Source: Photobacterium lipolyticum
GTDB lineage: Bacteria > Pseudomonadota > Gammaproteobacteria > Enterobacterales > Vibrionaceae
Direction of reading: 5' to 3'
NCBI RefSeq assembly: GCF_003026475.1
Contig: NZ_PYMC01000003.1
Coordinates: forward strand, 62,001-126,000
Length of the DNA stretch: 64,000 bases
The notes beneath the pieces are model-generated. The model was not told the origin of the DNA, made no database searches, and saw nothing but the letters and a program-made list of their open reading frames with translations. Made by a program: the position numbers and the translations under genes. Numbering within the stretch: position 1 is the first letter of the stretch; every line of letters starts with the position of its first letter. Shown piece after piece: positions 37,160-48,299 of this stretch.

Positions 37160-39562
37160 ATGAAATTCAGCGAATCATGGCTTCGTGAGTGGGTTAACCC
37201 TGCGGTTACCACTGATGAACTAACTCATCAAATTACAATGGCTGGCCTAGAGGTAGACGATGTACTACCTGTGGCGGGTTCATTTACTGGCGTTAAAGTC
37301 GGTCAAGTTGTGGAATGTGGTCAGCACCCAGACGCAGACAAACTGCGCGTAACCAAAGTTGATGTTGGTGCCGAAGAGCTACTAGACATCGTTTGTGGTG
37401 CGTCTAACTGCCGTCAAGGTATCAAAGTGGCTGTAGCAACTGTTGGTGCTGTACTGCCTGGCGATTTCAAAATTAAGAAAGCAAAACTACGTGGTCAGCC
37501 TTCTCATGGTATGCTTTGTTCTTTCACAGAGCTTGGTATTGATGTTGAGTCTGACGGCATCATGGAACTAGCAGAAGACGCAGTACTGGGTACTGACTTC
37601 CGTGACTTCCTGGGGCTGGACGACGTAACTGTTGACGTTGACTTAACGGCGAACCGTGCTGACTGTTTTAGTATTCGCGGTCTTGCGCGTGAAGTCGGTG
37701 TACTTAACCGTGCTGACGTGACAGAGCCAACTGTTGAAGTGGTTGCTGCTTCAATTGAAGACACTGTATCTATCGAAGTTAAAGAGTCTGATGCATGTCC
37801 ACGTTATCTTGGCCGTGTGGTTAAAAATGTAAACGTTAAAGCTGAAACACCATTATGGATGCAAGAAAAACTGCGTCGTTGTGGTATCCGCTCTATCGAT
37901 CCTATCGTTGATATCACTAACTACGTGATGCTCGAAATGGGCCAGCCAATGCACGCGTTCGACCTTAACAAGATTAAAGGTGGAATTGTGGTCCGTATGG
38001 CTGAGCAAGATGAGATGATCACACTGCTTGACGGAACAGAATCTAAACTGAACAGCGATACCTTGGTTGTTGCTGACCACGGTAAGGCTCTGGCTATTGC
38101 CGGTATCTTCGGCGGTGAGTTCTCTGGTGTTCACGCCGATACAAAAGACGTATTGCTTGAGTGTGCATTCTTTGCACCTGATGCAATCCGTGGCCGTGCA
38201 CGTAGCTATGGTCTGCATACGGATTCATCATTACGTTTCGAGCGTGGTGTTGATTCAACATTACAAGTAGAAGCAATGGAGCGTGCAACGCAGCTTCTAG
38301 TTGAAATCTGTGGTGGTGAAGTAGCGCCTGTTGTCAGCGTTGAGTCTGAAGCTGACCTGCCTAAGCCAAACACAGTAGCACTACGCCGTACGAAGCTTGA
38401 TAATCTATTAGGTCACCACATCGCTGATGCTGATGTGGTTGAAATCCTAGAGCGTCTTGGCTTAACTGTTGAAGCAACAGCTGAAGGCTGGAACGCAACG
38501 GCACCAACATGGCGTTTTGATATTGCTATCGAGCAAGACTTGATTGAAGAAGTTGGTCGTATATACGGTTACAACAACATTCCAAATCAGTCGCCTGTTG
38601 CTGCGCTAAGCATGAACGACCATAAAGAAGCGAACCTGCCGCTTAAGCGCGTACGTGATCTTCTTGTTGACCGTGGCTACCACGAAGCAATTACTTATAG
38701 CTTCGTTGAGCCAGAGCAGCAAAAACTGATTGTGCCAGGTGTTGAGCCGCTAATTCTACCATTCCCAATTTCTGCAGACATGTCAGCAATGCGTCTTGGT
38801 CTTATCCAAGGCCTATTGAACACTGTTGTCCATAACCAGAAGCGCCAGCAGCCACGTGTTCGATTGTTCGAATATGGTCTACGTTTCATTCCATGTGAAT
38901 CTGCTGAAAACGGCATGCGTCAAGAGCCAATGCTGGCGGGCGTTATTGCGGGTTCTCGCAGCGAAGAACACTGGGACATCGAAACTAACACGGTTGATTT
39001 CTTTGATCTGAAAGGTGATCTGGAAGCCGTTCTTGACCTGACGGCTAACGATGTCGTATTCGGTTTCAAAGCCGCTAAGCACCCAGCTCTGCACCCGGGC
39101 CAGACCGCAGCAATTGTTGTTGACGCTGGTTTGGAAACAGAGAAAGAAGTTGGCTTTATTGGTACAGTTCACCCTGAACTTGAGCGCAAGTTTGGTCTTA
39201 ACGGCCGTACTGTCGTATTCGAAATTGAGTGGGATGCGATCAATACGCGCGTATTGCCTGAAGCGGCTGCAGTTTCTAAATTCCCGGCCAACCGTCGCGA
39301 TATTGCGGTAGTAGTTAGTGAAGACGTTTCTGCGGGTGATGTTGTTGTTGCTTGTCGTGAAAACGGCGGTGAATTACTAACAGGTGTTAATCTGTTCGAT
39401 GTTTACCGTGGTAAAGGTGTGGAAGAAGGCAATAAGAGCCTTGCTATTGCACTGACATTACAATCAGCCGAGCGCACGCTTGAAGAAGCTGATATTGCTG
39501 GTGCCGTTGACAGTATTGTTGCCGTTCTTGCTGAACGTTTTGGTGCAAGCCTGCGCGACTAG
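37160..39562 (+). CDS. pheT: Phenylalanyl-tRNA synthetase beta subunit
   Basis: 800 aa (E. coli 795). Domain order: tRNA-binding EMAP-like domain (residues ~40-150), B3/B4 editing domain, B5, catalytic-like core and C-terminal FDX-ACB anticodon-binding domain (~705-798). N-terminus [18 protein letters not shown] is standard. Cotranscribed with pheS; followed by a terminator, unlike the E. coli arrangement where ihfA is transcribed on. Confidence 0.98.
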   Translation: MKFSESWLREWVNPAVTTDELTHQITMAGLEVDDVLPVAGSFTGVKVGQVVECGQHPDADKLRVTKVDVGAEELLDIVCGASNCRQGIKVAVATVGAVLPGDFKIKKAKLRGQPSHGMLCSFTELGIDVESDGIMELAEDAVLGTDFRDFLGLDDVTVDVDLTANRADCFSIRGLAREVGVLNRADVTEPTVEVVAASIEDTVSIEVKESDACPRYLGRVVKNVNVKAETPLWMQEKLRRCGIRSIDPIVDITNYVMLEMGQPMHAFDLNKIKGGIVVRMAEQDEMITLLDGTESKLNSDTLVVADHGKALAIAGIFGGEFSGVHADTKDVLLECAFFAPDAIRGRARSYGLHTDSSLRFERGVDSTLQVEAMERATQLLVEICGGEVAPVVSVESEADLPKPNTVALRRTKLDNLLGHHIADADVVEILERLGLTVEATAEGWNATAPTWRFDIAIEQDLIEEVGRIYGYNNIPNQSPVAALSMNDHKEANLPLKRVRDLLVDRGYHEAITYSFVEPEQQKLIVPGVEPLILPFPISADMSAMRLGLIQGLLNTVVHNQKRQQPRVRLFEYGLRFIPCESAENGMRQEPMLAGVIAGSRSEEHWDIETNTVDFFDLKGDLEAVLDLTANDVVFGFKAAKHPALHPGQTAAIVVDAGLETEKEVGFIGTVHPELERKFGLNGRTVVFEIEWDAINTRVLPEAAAVSKFPANRRDIAVVVSEDVSAGDVVVACRENGGELLTGVNLFDVYRGKGVEEGNKSLAIALTLQSAERTLEEADIAGAVDSIVAVLAERFGASLRD

Positions 39563-39640
39563 CTTCACACTAGAGTAAATACTTGATTTTTAACTAAGTA
39601 ACAAATCAAACATTGTCTATTTAAGTCTTTGTTTTGAGAA

Positions 39641-39668
39641 AGCAGCCTGAAATGGCTGCTTTTTTTTG
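39641..39668 (+). terminator. Terminator after pheT
   Basis: Stem AGCAGCC / GGCTGCT with TGAAAT loop and a run of eight T. Confidence 0.9.
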
Positions 39669-40073
39669 ATCTAAATCTAAAAAATTCTAACATTCTGATT
39701 GTTAGTGATATTTTCCAAATTATGTGATTACTTTGGAGCATTGTTCTGTATCTGGCTGTTTTATCAGGGTTTATTTTTTGTTTAATTCAATTGTAAGCTC
39801 AACCAGATGCATGGAAATGGGGGCTGACTCACCCTCTAAATCAATAATTTGACATGAACTTGACTTAAAAAAGTTGGCGGAAATCAGCAAGTTGGCTTAA
39901 ACTTGTCTCTAGTTGAGGTCGAACGGGTATTCCCCGAACTTAACTGCATATCAATTTGATGACATGCAGGTTTCGGTCCAGCCAAACTAATTCGCAGTGA
40001 TACACTAACTTGTACTAATACATATTCGAGTTGTGTGCACTATCCATTCAGCATAGTCTTGAGGGAGTTATCT
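39669..40073. other. Intergenic region between pheT and ihfA
   Basis: About 405 bp without a gene. It must hold the ihfA promoter because of the preceding terminator; I could not single out one -35/-10 pair with confidence. Confidence 0.4.
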
Positions 40074-40370
40074 ATGGCGCTCACAAAAGCCGATTTGGCT
40101 GAGGACCTGTTTGAGAATGTTGGATTAAGCAAACGGGACGCCAAGGATACGGTGGAAGTCTTCTTTGAAGAAATCAGGAAGGCTCTTGAAAATGGCGAGC
40201 AGGTAAAGTTGTCAGGTTTTGGTAACTTCGATCTGCGCGACAAAAACGAGAGGCCGGGACGTAACCCGAAAACGGGTGAAGATATTCCAATTTCTGCCCG
40301 CCGTGTTGTTACTTTCCGCCCTGGTCAGAAACTTAAAGCTCGCGTAGAAAGTATAGATATCGAAAAGTAA
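40074..40370 (+). CDS. ihfA: Integration host factor alpha subunit
   Basis: 98-aa DNA-bending protein, [24 protein letters not shown]..., with the beta-arm [20 protein letters not shown] carrying the intercalating proline. Pairs with IhfB. ATG 40074 has GAGGGA upstream; an upstream ATG at 40035 is not used in homologues. Followed by a strong terminator. Confidence 0.98.
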   Translation: MALTKADLAEDLFENVGLSKRDAKDTVEVFFEEIRKALENGEQVKLSGFGNFDLRDKNERPGRNPKTGEDIPISARRVVTFRPGQKLKARVESIDIEK

Positions 40371-40402
40371 GAGCCTTAAGTTAACGCTTAAAACACACAG
40401 TA

Positions 40403-40446
40403 AAGACCCTGGCGAAACGTGTAGATTCGCCAGGGTCTTCTTTTTT
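40403..40446 (+). terminator. Terminator after ihfA
   Basis: 14-bp perfect stem AAGACCCTGGCGAA / TTCGCCAGGGTCTT followed by CTTTTTT. Confidence 0.95.
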
Positions 40447-40455
40447 AAACTCTTT

Positions 40456-40511
40456 CCCACAGCCCACAGCCCACAGCCCACAGCCCACAGCCCACAGCCC
40501 ACAGCCCACAG
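40456..40511. repeat. Heptanucleotide tandem repeat (CCCACAG)8
   Basis: Eight perfect copies of CCCACAG, 56 bp, followed by a partial CC. It lies 10 bp beyond the ihfA terminator and ends 138 bp before the astE start. Perfection of the array suggests it is recent and length-variable. Confidence 0.97.
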
Positions 40512-40649
40512 CCAATTTCATAAATTGCGATATACCGCAGAAATGCAAGCGTTACATAAATGTAACCAGCTTGTATAGTGAAGAGGGTTGGAGCAAACAG
40601 TTATCTCGATCGATATAATAATATGATCGGCATGACATGGAGGTTGTAA

Positions 40650-41696
40650 ATGACATTGCTACAGTTGGTGAAAGAGGGAGATTTCTTAGCGGCAACACTG
40701 GATCTTTCCCTAGCTTTTGAAGCCAGTGAATGGACGCTGGATTCAGGTGTGCGCTGTTATCTGTCTCATCGAGGTGTGCTGCACATAACCCCCGCAGAGT
40801 TGAATGATTCCGTTAAAGATCTCGTGATTTCTTGTGGCGTCCATGGTGATGAAACCGGGCCGATAGAGCTCGTTCAGCAGCTGGCAGAACAAATACTGCA
40901 TGGGAGAATTGAACCCAAGCACCGGCTATTATTGATCATTGCGCATCCTGCGGCAATCAACGCCCATACACGTTTTATCGTCGAGAATATGAACCGTCTT
41001 TTCGCTGCACGAAATGATGACTCTAATGTTGATCGCGTTATGGCTAATCAGTTACAAGATGCAGTTGATCATTTCTTCGAGCAAACTTCTGCCAGTTATC
41101 CTAATCGTTGGCATTTGGATTTACATTGTGCGATCAGAGATTCTGTCCATTATACGTTTGCTGTCAGCCCTTATAGTGAGAATAAAACCCGTAACCAGGC
41201 TTTGTTTGCCTTCTTAGAGCAAGCTGAAATTGAGGCGATCTTATTGTCTAATTCCGCTTCCCCGACATTCAGCTGGTATAGCGCCGAAAAATTTGCGGCG
41301 CAGGCACTGACGGTGGAATTAGGTCAGGTTGCCGCCTTAGGTGAAAATGACTTAACACAACTCAAACCTTTTGCTGAGGCCATGAAAAAGCTGGTCTGTG
41401 AATCAGAGCTCCACAGCCAATGGAGGGCGGGAACACCATGCGTTTACCGTGTTACCCGGACATTAGTGAAGCAAACACCGGCTTTTGCCTTTAATTTTCC
41501 AGCGCAGCAGGCCAATTTCTCATTTTTTGAGCATGGCAAACTATTGGCACAGGATGAAGGCGTGGAATATTTTTCCTTAGAAGGGGGAGAAGCCATTGTT
41601 TTCCCTAATGCTAATGTCGCAACGGGGCAGCGAGCCTGTTTACTGGTTCAACAGACGGAAGTCGTTGTAGGCGATCAGGTTACCGTTAAAATCTAA
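40650..41696 (+). CDS. astE: Succinylglutamate desuccinylase
   Basis: 348-aa zinc carboxypeptidase-fold enzyme (AstE/AspA family) that releases succinate and glutamate in the arginine succinyltransferase pathway. Zinc ligands in GVHGDETGPIE (His, Glu) and DLHCAIRD (His); substrate Arg/Asn region ENMNRLF; catalytic Glu in ALTVELGQV. ATG 40650 with GGAGG upstream. The other ast genes are not in the window. Confidence 0.92.
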   Translation: MTLLQLVKEGDFLAATLDLSLAFEASEWTLDSGVRCYLSHRGVLHITPAELNDSVKDLVISCGVHGDETGPIELVQQLAEQILHGRIEPKHRLLLIIAHPAAINAHTRFIVENMNRLFAARNDDSNVDRVMANQLQDAVDHFFEQTSASYPNRWHLDLHCAIRDSVHYTFAVSPYSENKTRNQALFAFLEQAEIEAILLSNSASPTFSWYSAEKFAAQALTVELGQVAALGENDLTQLKPFAEAMKKLVCESELHSQWRAGTPCVYRVTRTLVKQTPAFAFNFPAQQANFSFFEHGKLLAQDEGVEYFSLEGGEAIVFPNANVATGQRACLLVQQTEVVVGDQVTVKI

Positions 41697-41799
41697 TTTG
41701 CGTTCCAGTTGCTGAAAAGAAAACCATTCTTGCTGGCCTTCTTTCCATTTAATCATTGAGAAGGTATTGTTAGCGCACTATTGTCTGTTGCGATCTCTA

Positions 41800-42792
41800 A
41801 TGCTATTAAACGACCTTATTTTACGTCAGCAAGCGAAATGGAAATTCAGTTTTTGGATTGTTTCGGCCTTATTGTTGGCAACTTGCCTGTTTTCACTTGC
41901 TATCGGTGAACTATGGATCCTGCCATGGTCACCAGATGGTGCCCTCGAACAACAATTGTTGCTTCAGTTACGTTTCCCCAGATTGATTGCAGCATTAGCG
42001 ATTGGTGCTTCTCTTGCTGCTTCTGGCGCAGTATTGCAAGTGTTACTGGGTAACCCTCTGGCAGAACCCGGGGTGCTTGGTATATCCGGTGGCGCTAGCC
42101 TGGCATTGGTGATTCTGCTGTTTGCCCTGCCTTTTGCCCCAACCCCGATGTTAACTATGCTAGCTGCGATGGGCGGTGCCTTATTGTTTACTCTGGTGTT
42201 AGTGGGCTTATCCCGTCGGCGGAAGGTCTCAACTGCACGCCTATTGCTTATAGGTGTCGCATTAGGGATATTATCGGGTTCTGTCGTGACATGGGCGTTT
42301 TACTTCAGCGATGATCTGAACTTGCGCCAGCTTATGTACTGGCTGATGGGGAGTGTCGGCGGTGTAAGCTGGTCTCAGCTGTCGGTATTACTGTTAGTGG
42401 TACCTGTTTTATGCTGGCTCTCTATTCAAGGTAAGAAACTGGATTTATTGATGCTGGGCGAAACCCAAGCCAGGCAGTTAGGACTGGACGTTGCCTCGTT
42501 GCGCTGGCGATTTATTCTTATTGTGTCGTTGTTGGTAGGGGCTTCTGTCGCGTTGGGAGGAGTGATTGGATTTGTTGGTCTGGTCGTGCCTCACCTGCTG
42601 CGTCTAAGCCTTGGTACCGAAAACCGCTACTTGTTACCCTTATCGGCACTGTGTGGCGCTTTGTTACTTGCCGTAGCCGATACGTTATCCCGAATTGTGT
42701 TACCTTCAGCAGAGCTACCTGTTGGTGTGCTTACCACCACCATTGGTGCTCCGGTATTTGTCTGGATGTTGCTTCGTTCTCAATTTGATTAA
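41800..42792 (+). CDS. btuC: Vitamin B12 ABC transporter permease BtuC
   Basis: About 330-aa FecCD-type permease with 10 membrane helices. Family hallmarks: [39 protein letters not shown] and [13 protein letters not shown] (the BtuD-coupling L loop). ATG 41800 aligns with the E. coli BtuC N-terminus; TTG 41767, preceded by GAAGG, is an alternative. Followed after 15 bp by btuD. No cobalamin riboswitch in the short space upstream. btuF is not in the window. Confidence 0.93.
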   Translation: MLLNDLILRQQAKWKFSFWIVSALLLATCLFSLAIGELWILPWSPDGALEQQLLLQLRFPRLIAALAIGASLAASGAVLQVLLGNPLAEPGVLGISGGASLALVILLFALPFAPTPMLTMLAAMGGALLFTLVLVGLSRRRKVSTARLLLIGVALGILSGSVVTWAFYFSDDLNLRQLMYWLMGSVGGVSWSQLSVLLLVVPVLCWLSIQGKKLDLLMLGETQARQLGLDVASLRWRFILIVSLLVGASVALGGVIGFVGLVVPHLLRLSLGTENRYLLPLSALCGALLLAVADTLSRIVLPSAELPVGVLTTTIGAPVFVWMLLRSQFD

Positions 42793-42807
42793 GACTCGGT
42801 AAATACC

Positions 42808-43569
42808 ATGATATTAGATGTACAAAACCTGGCGATGCCACCGCGGTTACTTCCGGTTTCGTTTTCGATTGAACAGGGTGAGATCGTTCACTTCATCGGC
42901 CCTAATGGAAGCGGTAAGAGTACGGCGATTTCAATGCTTTCCGGCTTATATGAGGGGCAGGGAAATATTGATTTTTTGGGCCAGCCTTTATCCGATTATG
43001 ACTTGCCGTCACTAGCCCGGCTACGGTGTTACTTAGCGCAACAAGATCGCCCGGTGTTCTCTGTTGGTGTACATCACTATCTGGCACTCTCACTGTCGGC
43101 ATTACATAAGCCCGATGGGTTGAAAGTGCAACAGGCGCTGGACGAAATATGCCATGCACTGAATATCAGTGATAAATTGAACCGGAATATTCAGCAGCTC
43201 TCTGGTGGTGAATGGCAACGTGTTCGTCTTGCCGCCGCCTGTCTGCAAGTGTGGCCAAGTATTAACCCTGAAGCGCATCTGTTGCTATTGGATGAACCGG
43301 CTGCAGCACTTGATATCGGTCAGGAAGCTGCAATGTATAAATTAGTGCGGCGCATGGCTGAGCAGGGGGTTGCGGTAGTCATGGCAAATCACGATCTCAA
43401 TCGAACCTTACGTGAAGCAGATAAAGTATTGCTGCTCAACAACGGGTCATGCGTTGCCAAAGGGCAACCGAAAGATGTCATGACGGTTGAACAGCTTGAA
43501 ACAACTTTTGCGACCAAGGTACAGCGCATTGAATATGATGGCCGTAGCTGCCTGCTGTTTAATGACTAA
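42808..43569 (+). CDS. btuD: Vitamin B12 ABC transporter ATP-binding protein BtuD
   Basis: 253-aa ABC ATPase: Walker A GPNGSGKST, Q-loop LAQQD, signature LSGGEWQRV, Walker B LLLLDEPAAALD, switch His in ANHDL. Together with BtuC it imports cobalamin across the inner membrane, the cofactor of the NrdJ reductase encoded 5 kb away. Confidence 0.95.
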   Translation: MILDVQNLAMPPRLLPVSFSIEQGEIVHFIGPNGSGKSTAISMLSGLYEGQGNIDFLGQPLSDYDLPSLARLRCYLAQQDRPVFSVGVHHYLALSLSALHKPDGLKVQQALDEICHALNISDKLNRNIQQLSGGEWQRVRLAAACLQVWPSINPEAHLLLLDEPAAALDIGQEAAMYKLVRRMAEQGVAVVMANHDLNRTLREADKVLLLNNGSCVAKGQPKDVMTVEQLETTFATKVQRIEYDGRSCLLFND

Positions 43570-43621
43570 CCGTTGATATTAGTTGTCGGCTCTGACGTTA
43601 CTTAAATAAAATCCGATACGA

Positions 43622-43651
43622 AAACGGCAACTCTTGAGTTGCCGTTTTTTT
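43622..43651. terminator. Bidirectional terminator between btuD and the chemoreceptor gene
   Basis: Stem AAACGGCAAC / GTTGCCGTTT with a T run on the plus strand and As before it; the genes converge here. Confidence 0.9.
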
Positions 43652-43684
43652 GTTTACAGGAAGTGAGCTTGGTATTGCTTAGTA

Positions 43685-45373
43685 CTAGCTAGTCTTAAAC
43701 TGACCGACTAATTGTTTCAGTTCGCTTCCTGCGTGGTTAAGCTCATTGACGACTTGCTCTGAGGTACTGCTAGAGTGGATGAGTTCAGAGACAATATCTT
43801 GAATGGCAACCATGTTGCGGTTGATTTCATCGGTGACAGAGCTTTGCTCTGTAGCTGCCGTTGCAATATGGCTGGTCATATCGTTAATAGCTTCAACCGC
43901 GCCAGTCACAGAAGACAAGCTATCAGTGATGGAGTTTGCCGCATTAACCGCCTCATGGCAGGTTGACTGGCTGTGGTCCATTGACGATACCGCTTGACCA
44001 ACCAGGCGATGTAACTCATCCAGCATTTCTTTAATTTCTTTGGTGCTTGATTGCGTGCGGCTTGCAAGCCCGCGAACTTCATCTGCCACAACCGCAAATC
44101 CCCGGCCTTGCTCACCGGCACGTGCGGCCTCAATGGCTGCGTTCAGAGCCAGCAGGTTAGTCTGCTCAGCAATTTCACCAATGACTTTGAGTACATTATC
44201 AATTTTTTGCGATTGCTGGTGGAGGGAATGAATATGCTGCCCGGCCTGATCCACTTCCTCGACCAGTGCGGTGATAGAGACCACAGAAGTATCTACACGC
44301 TGTTGAGCAACCAGAGAATCCTGACTGGCATTACTGGTGGCGTTTGATACTTCGTTAGCATTCATCGCCACTTCACTGGCAGCAGAACTCATTTCCGTTA
44401 CCGCAGTAACAACTTGTTCGGTTTCATTATTATGAACCTGCAGCTGGCGAGTCAGACTAATGGTTTGATCATTAATGTTTTTCGCGGCCCCGGTAACCTG
44501 TTCAGTAACATCAGCAACCTGACTGATGATGCTTTGTAACTTACCGGCAAAGCGGTTAAAAGCATGACCTAGCTGGGCAATTTCATCGTCACCTTTAACC
44601 TCTAAACGACGGGTCAGATCCCCTTCGCCGTCGGCAATATCATTCAGTGTATCGACCATGTTTTGAACTGAGTGTGTCATCCGGTTGGCGATGAATAGAA
44701 TCGCAATAATGGAGAACACAACAATAACAATTGAACTTAGCAATACAAATTTTAGTCGTTCTTGCATTGCTTCTGTTGATAGCTGCTGGTACTGCGCAAC
44801 TTCATTATCAATATCATCAATATAAATACCTGTGCCAATATACCAGTCGGTGTTCTTAACAGAAGCGGAGTAGCTTAGTTTTGGCTGCGGGGTCGGATTG
44901 CCGTTTTTCGGATGAACATAGTTGACAAACCCTCCACCTTGTTGAGCAGCCTGGTATAGCTCATCAAGAATTTTGACTCCGTTCGGATCTGTCATCCCCC
45001 GATGGTTTTTATCCTGCTTATCCGGACTTCCGGCATGAACAATGTTGTTGCCATTCTTGTCATAGATAAAAATGTAGCCAGTATTGTTAATTGCAAATCT
45101 CAGCGGAATCAGCAGCTTCCGAATCTGTTTAATTGCTTGCATTTTATCACTATTGGCAGCGAGAATGTTCTCAACAGCATGTTTGTTGATGTTAACTGCA
45201 TCTTTCAGTTGGTTCTGACGCTCGCTGATCGATCGTTCTTTAAAGTGAACGACCTCTTCTTCTAACGCTTTGTTTTCTAATGTGCTTATGATACCAATAG
45301 CGACACTCATAATAATAAAAAGTGGAACTAAGCTGAGTAATAATAATTTACTCTTTAATTTGAGTTTATGCAT
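43685..45373 (-). CDS. Methyl-accepting chemotaxis protein with a Cache domain
   Basis: 562-aa chemoreceptor. Helix 1 (~9-31), periplasmic single-Cache domain (~40-195, with [27 protein letters not shown] and [15 protein letters not shown]), helix 2 (~212-232), HAMP (~233-290) and the signalling hairpin whose tip reads [22 protein letters not shown]. sCache_2-type domains often bind small carboxylates, but the ligand is unknown. No C-terminal CheR-tether pentapeptide; ends in QLVGQFKTS. Confidence 0.93.
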   Translation of the reverse strand: MHKLKLKSKLLLLSLVPLFIIMSVAIGIISTLENKALEEEVVHFKERSISERQNQLKDAVNINKHAVENILAANSDKMQAIKQIRKLLIPLRFAINNTGYIFIYDKNGNNIVHAGSPDKQDKNHRGMTDPNGVKILDELYQAAQQGGGFVNYVHPKNGNPTPQPKLSYSASVKNTDWYIGTGIYIDDIDNEVAQYQQLSTEAMQERLKFVLLSSIVIVVFSIIAILFIANRMTHSVQNMVDTLNDIADGEGDLTRRLEVKGDDEIAQLGHAFNRFAGKLQSIISQVADVTEQVTGAAKNINDQTISLTRQLQVHNNETEQVVTAVTEMSSAASEVAMNANEVSNATSNASQDSLVAQQRVDTSVVSITALVEEVDQAGQHIHSLHQQSQKIDNVLKVIGEIAEQTNLLALNAAIEAARAGEQGRGFAVVADEVRGLASRTQSSTKEIKEMLDELHRLVGQAVSSMDHSQSTCHEAVNAANSITDSLSSVTGAVEAINDMTSHIATAATEQSSVTDEINRNMVAIQDIVSELIHSSSTSEQVVNELNHAGSELKQLVGQFKTS

Positions 45374-45690
45374 AACAACACATACCTATCTATAGTATTT
45401 ATAATAATGGCGCGGGCTAGCTACAGTTATTGTATCGGCGAGGAAAGTCATAGCTTTAGGTTTATTTGTTAATGCCTTGTGGCCATCAAGTTGTATTTAA
45501 ATCAATGTGTTGGCGGTTATATAAAGTTCCTGCTCTAATAAATAATATTTTATTTAAGAATATAGGCGCTGTTATTAATATAAATATTAAGAGTCATGGT
45601 GCATATTGGTGACTATTGTGCGTATTATTAAAAACCACGGCCTTTTTGGCCGTGGTTTTTTATTTCGGTGCTTTTCTGGCTGCTAATGGA
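45374..45690. other. Intergenic region with yidE terminator
   Basis: Promoter region of the chemoreceptor gene, then a terminator at 45631-45662. No gene seen. Confidence 0.4.
45631..45662. terminator. Terminator after yidE
   Basis: Perfect stem AAAACCACGGCC / GGCCGTGGTTTT with TTTTT loop, 28 bp past the leftward yidE stop; T/A tracts on both sides allow action on both strands. Confidence 0.92.
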
Positions 45691-47349
45691 TTACATTGTC
45701 CAGAGCAGGAGGGCGAGGATCTGAGGCGAAAGTATCCGCAGACACATCACAAGGGGATATACTGTCGCGTATGACAGGGCTGAGGCACCACTGGTTGCAT
45801 GCAAGCCGTTAGCAAAGGCAAGTGCCGGTGGATCGGTCATAGAGCCGGCCAGCATGCCGCATATTGTCAGGTAGTTCAGTTGCCCGACGATTCGGGCAAT
45901 AAAGCCAACCGTCAGCAGCGGCACTAAAGTAATGACAATGCCGTAACCCATCCAGCTTAGGCCATCGCCATTGACCAGGGTATCGATAAAGCCGCCACCG
46001 GATTTCAGACCAACAACAGCCAGGAACAGTACGATACCAATTTCGCGCAGGGCAAGGTTGGCACTCGGCGGCATAAACCAGTACATTTTTCCGATACTGC
46101 CAATACGTGCCAGAACCAGAGCAACCAGTAACGGCCCGCCAGCCAGGCCGAGCTTTATTGCGGCGGGAAAGCCGGGAAGGTAGAACGGAATAGATCCCAG
46201 TAACACCCCTAGACCGATGCCTACGAATACCGGGAGCATCTGGACCTGCTGCAGTTTTTGATGGGCGTTGCCGACAATGCCACTGACGGCTTCAATCGCC
46301 TCATGACGACCGACCAGGTTCAGGATATCGCCAAACTGCAACGTCGACTGGCTGGTTGGTACCAACTCAACCCCGGCACGGTTAAGGCGTGAAACCACTA
46401 CATCATATTTTTCTTTCAGATCGAGATCGCGGATCTTTTTACCGAGCACAATTTCATTGGTGACCACCAGGCGCTGAACCCGTAATTCCGTTCCTCGTGT
46501 GGAAAGTGAAGTATCGACTTCTTCACCAATCACCAGACGGGCTTTTTCGAGGGCATTTTTGTCGCCGACAAGGTGAAGCAGATCATTGGTTTCGATTCGG
46601 GTATCTGGGCGGGGAACATGCAGAGTATCACCCCGCTTTAAGCGAGAACAAACGATGTCACCTTCAGTCAATGCGGGTACAGCCTGTAGCTGCAACCCAT
46701 TGAGGTTAGGGTTACGAATGGCAACGTTCAGAGTATGTAGGCTTTCTTTCTTATGGCCGTTGTGGATTTCAAACTCATCAGCTTCTTTATCCACGTTGAC
46801 CTTAAAGACCAAACGCAGGATCCACATTGTCAGCAGAATACCGCAGATTCCGAAAGGATAAGCTACCGCATAACCCATACCCGTAAGTTCGAGCATACCG
46901 TCCTGGGCACCTAATTCCGTTAAGATCTGCTGGCCAGCACCCAATGACGGTGTGTTGGTCACGGCACCAGAGAAGACCCCTAAGATAACAGGAAGCGGGA
47001 CATCAAAGATCTTATGCAGGCCGATGGCAACCACACAGCCTAATAAAACGATCAAGGCAGCAAAGCCGTTGAGTTTAAGGCCGGAGCTTCGCAGCGAAGC
47101 AAAGAACCCCGGGCCGACCTGGATCCCGATCGTATACACAAACAGGATCAGGCCGAACTCCTGAATGAAGTGCAAGGTGTGTGAATCGAGAGCGATGCCC
47201 CATGCGTCGGTAAAGTGACCGACGAAAATGCCACCAAACAGCACCCCGCCTATCCCTAATCCGACCCCACAGATGCGCCAGTTCCCAATCCATAAGCCCA
47301 GCACCGCAACCAGCGCTAATATGCTGATAGATAGTGCAATATCACTCAT
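45691..47349 (-). CDS. yidE: YidE-type AAE-family putative transporter
   Basis: 552 aa, versus 553 in E. coli YidE. Two sets of membrane helices flank two TrkA_C (RCK_C) regulatory domains (~190-275 and ~280-365). Typical sequence at the start: [58 protein letters not shown]. The family includes the AspT aspartate:alanine exchanger; the substrate of YidE is unknown. GTG/ATG start at 47349 with normal N-terminus [11 protein letters not shown]. Confidence 0.93.
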   Translation of the reverse strand: MSDIALSISILALVAVLGLWIGNWRICGVGLGIGGVLFGGIFVGHFTDAWGIALDSHTLHFIQEFGLILFVYTIGIQVGPGFFASLRSSGLKLNGFAALIVLLGCVVAIGLHKIFDVPLPVILGVFSGAVTNTPSLGAGQQILTELGAQDGMLELTGMGYAVAYPFGICGILLTMWILRLVFKVNVDKEADEFEIHNGHKKESLHTLNVAIRNPNLNGLQLQAVPALTEGDIVCSRLKRGDTLHVPRPDTRIETNDLLHLVGDKNALEKARLVIGEEVDTSLSTRGTELRVQRLVVTNEIVLGKKIRDLDLKEKYDVVVSRLNRAGVELVPTSQSTLQFGDILNLVGRHEAIEAVSGIVGNAHQKLQQVQMLPVFVGIGLGVLLGSIPFYLPGFPAAIKLGLAGGPLLVALVLARIGSIGKMYWFMPPSANLALREIGIVLFLAVVGLKSGGGFIDTLVNGDGLSWMGYGIVITLVPLLTVGFIARIVGQLNYLTICGMLAGSMTDPPALAFANGLHATSGASALSYATVYPLVMCLRILSPQILALLLWTM

Positions 47350-47830
47350 GGTGTGTCTCCGTAGTTTTCGTAAATGAAATCACTTTGATACATAAAAGCA
47401 GAGATCTGCCGAAAATTCGGTGAAAGATCTGCGTCAGGGGTAGGCTTTGGTACTCAGTAAGGACTGATTTCGCTCTCAGGCGAAAGGAGTGAATAGGGAG
47501 TTAATGTCTACAGCTGGTGATGGATCATTTAGTCACGATATCCAACCGAAAAATCATTAGATTATTCAATTGGATATCAGTAGGCAGTAATGCTCTGCTA
47601 TTGTCTTTGGTTTATATTAATAGCGCATTATTATTAATGTTTTAAGCGGGCTTCCCTATAAATGTGCGGTTGCCCACGATAAAGATGGGCAGGGATAAGT
47701 GCTTGTTAAATGGTGAAATGATTTGTAGTGCAATATGTTTTAAAATTGTTAATGCTGGGGTCTGTTAATGATAGAAATGCCAGTGCTTCGACTGGCATTG
47801 TGGTGGTGGGGCTTTGGGCATAAAGGCCAA
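47350..47830. other. Intergenic region upstream of yidE, 481 bp
   Basis: No gene supported on either strand (the open frame at 47768-48061 (+) is a shadow of the leftward gene). Contains a 9-bp perfect inverted repeat GATATCCAA (47537-47545) / TTGGATATC (47570-47578) with a 24-bp loop, about 190 bp upstream of yidE; possible operator or hairpin. Confidence 0.4.
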
Positions 47831-48181
47831 TTACTGACGTTTGGGTTGCTGGTAAGTACGGCCAGCTGCCTGGTAGGTGTCTTTATGCTTTATTTCGAAC
47901 ATGGCGTAGAAGAACCAAGCAACGAACTTCAGCATCTCATCACCATCGTTCATTACCCATTCAACATATTCCTGTTCTTCACCTTGTTCATTCTCTTGGG
48001 TGAAAACGTGGTAGATACGTTTTTCGCCTTCGATTTCCGCAAGCTGGAATTGACCAGTTAACGATGCCGCGGCTTCGACGACTTCAGGCTCTTCTGTGGC
48101 TTTAAGTGCTTCAAGTACTTGTGGAAGACTTTCTTTCTGACATAGCGCTTTAACTAATATTTCAAATTCGTCTTGTTGCAT
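47831..48181 (-). CDS. Acidic hypothetical protein, 116 aa
   Basis: Soluble, acidic protein (MQQDEFEILVKALCQKESL...) with a helical N-terminal half containing two Leu/Glu-rich helices (LPQVLEALKATEEPEVVEAAASL) and a beta-rich middle (QLAEIEGEKRIYHVF), then WVMNDGDEMLKFVAWFFYAM. No signal or membrane segment. The Shine-Dalgarno is weak, but codon composition and absence of any other gene here favour it as real. I do not recognise the family. A terminator separates it from nrdJ genes upstream. Confidence 0.65.
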   Translation of the reverse strand: MQQDEFEILVKALCQKESLPQVLEALKATEEPEVVEAAASLTGQFQLAEIEGEKRIYHVFTQENEQGEEQEYVEWVMNDGDEMLKFVAWFFYAMFEIKHKDTYQAAGRTYQQPKRQ

Positions 48182-48253
48182 GATTTTTTAACTCAATTGT
48201 TTTAATGCCAGTATTGTATCTGATTATTTTGAATGACTTGGCATAAAAATAAA

Positions 48254-48277
48254 AAAACTGCCAGAAGGCAGCTTTTA
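48254..48277 (-). terminator. Terminator of the nrdJ operon
   Basis: Stem AAAACTGCC / GGCAGcTTTT on the plus strand; the minus strand continues into TTTTTTTATTTTTAT. Confidence 0.85.
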
Positions 48278-48299
48278 GAGTACCGAACGCTAAGAAGGC

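Noticed and set aside
40456-40511. Possible CRISPR array
   Set aside because: The units are seven bases with no spacers; a simple tandem repeat, not CRISPR.
47768-48061. 97-codon open frame on the plus strand with hydrophobic composition
   Set aside because: It lies antisense to the real 116-aa gene at 47831-48181, has no Shine-Dalgarno and looks like a shadow frame.
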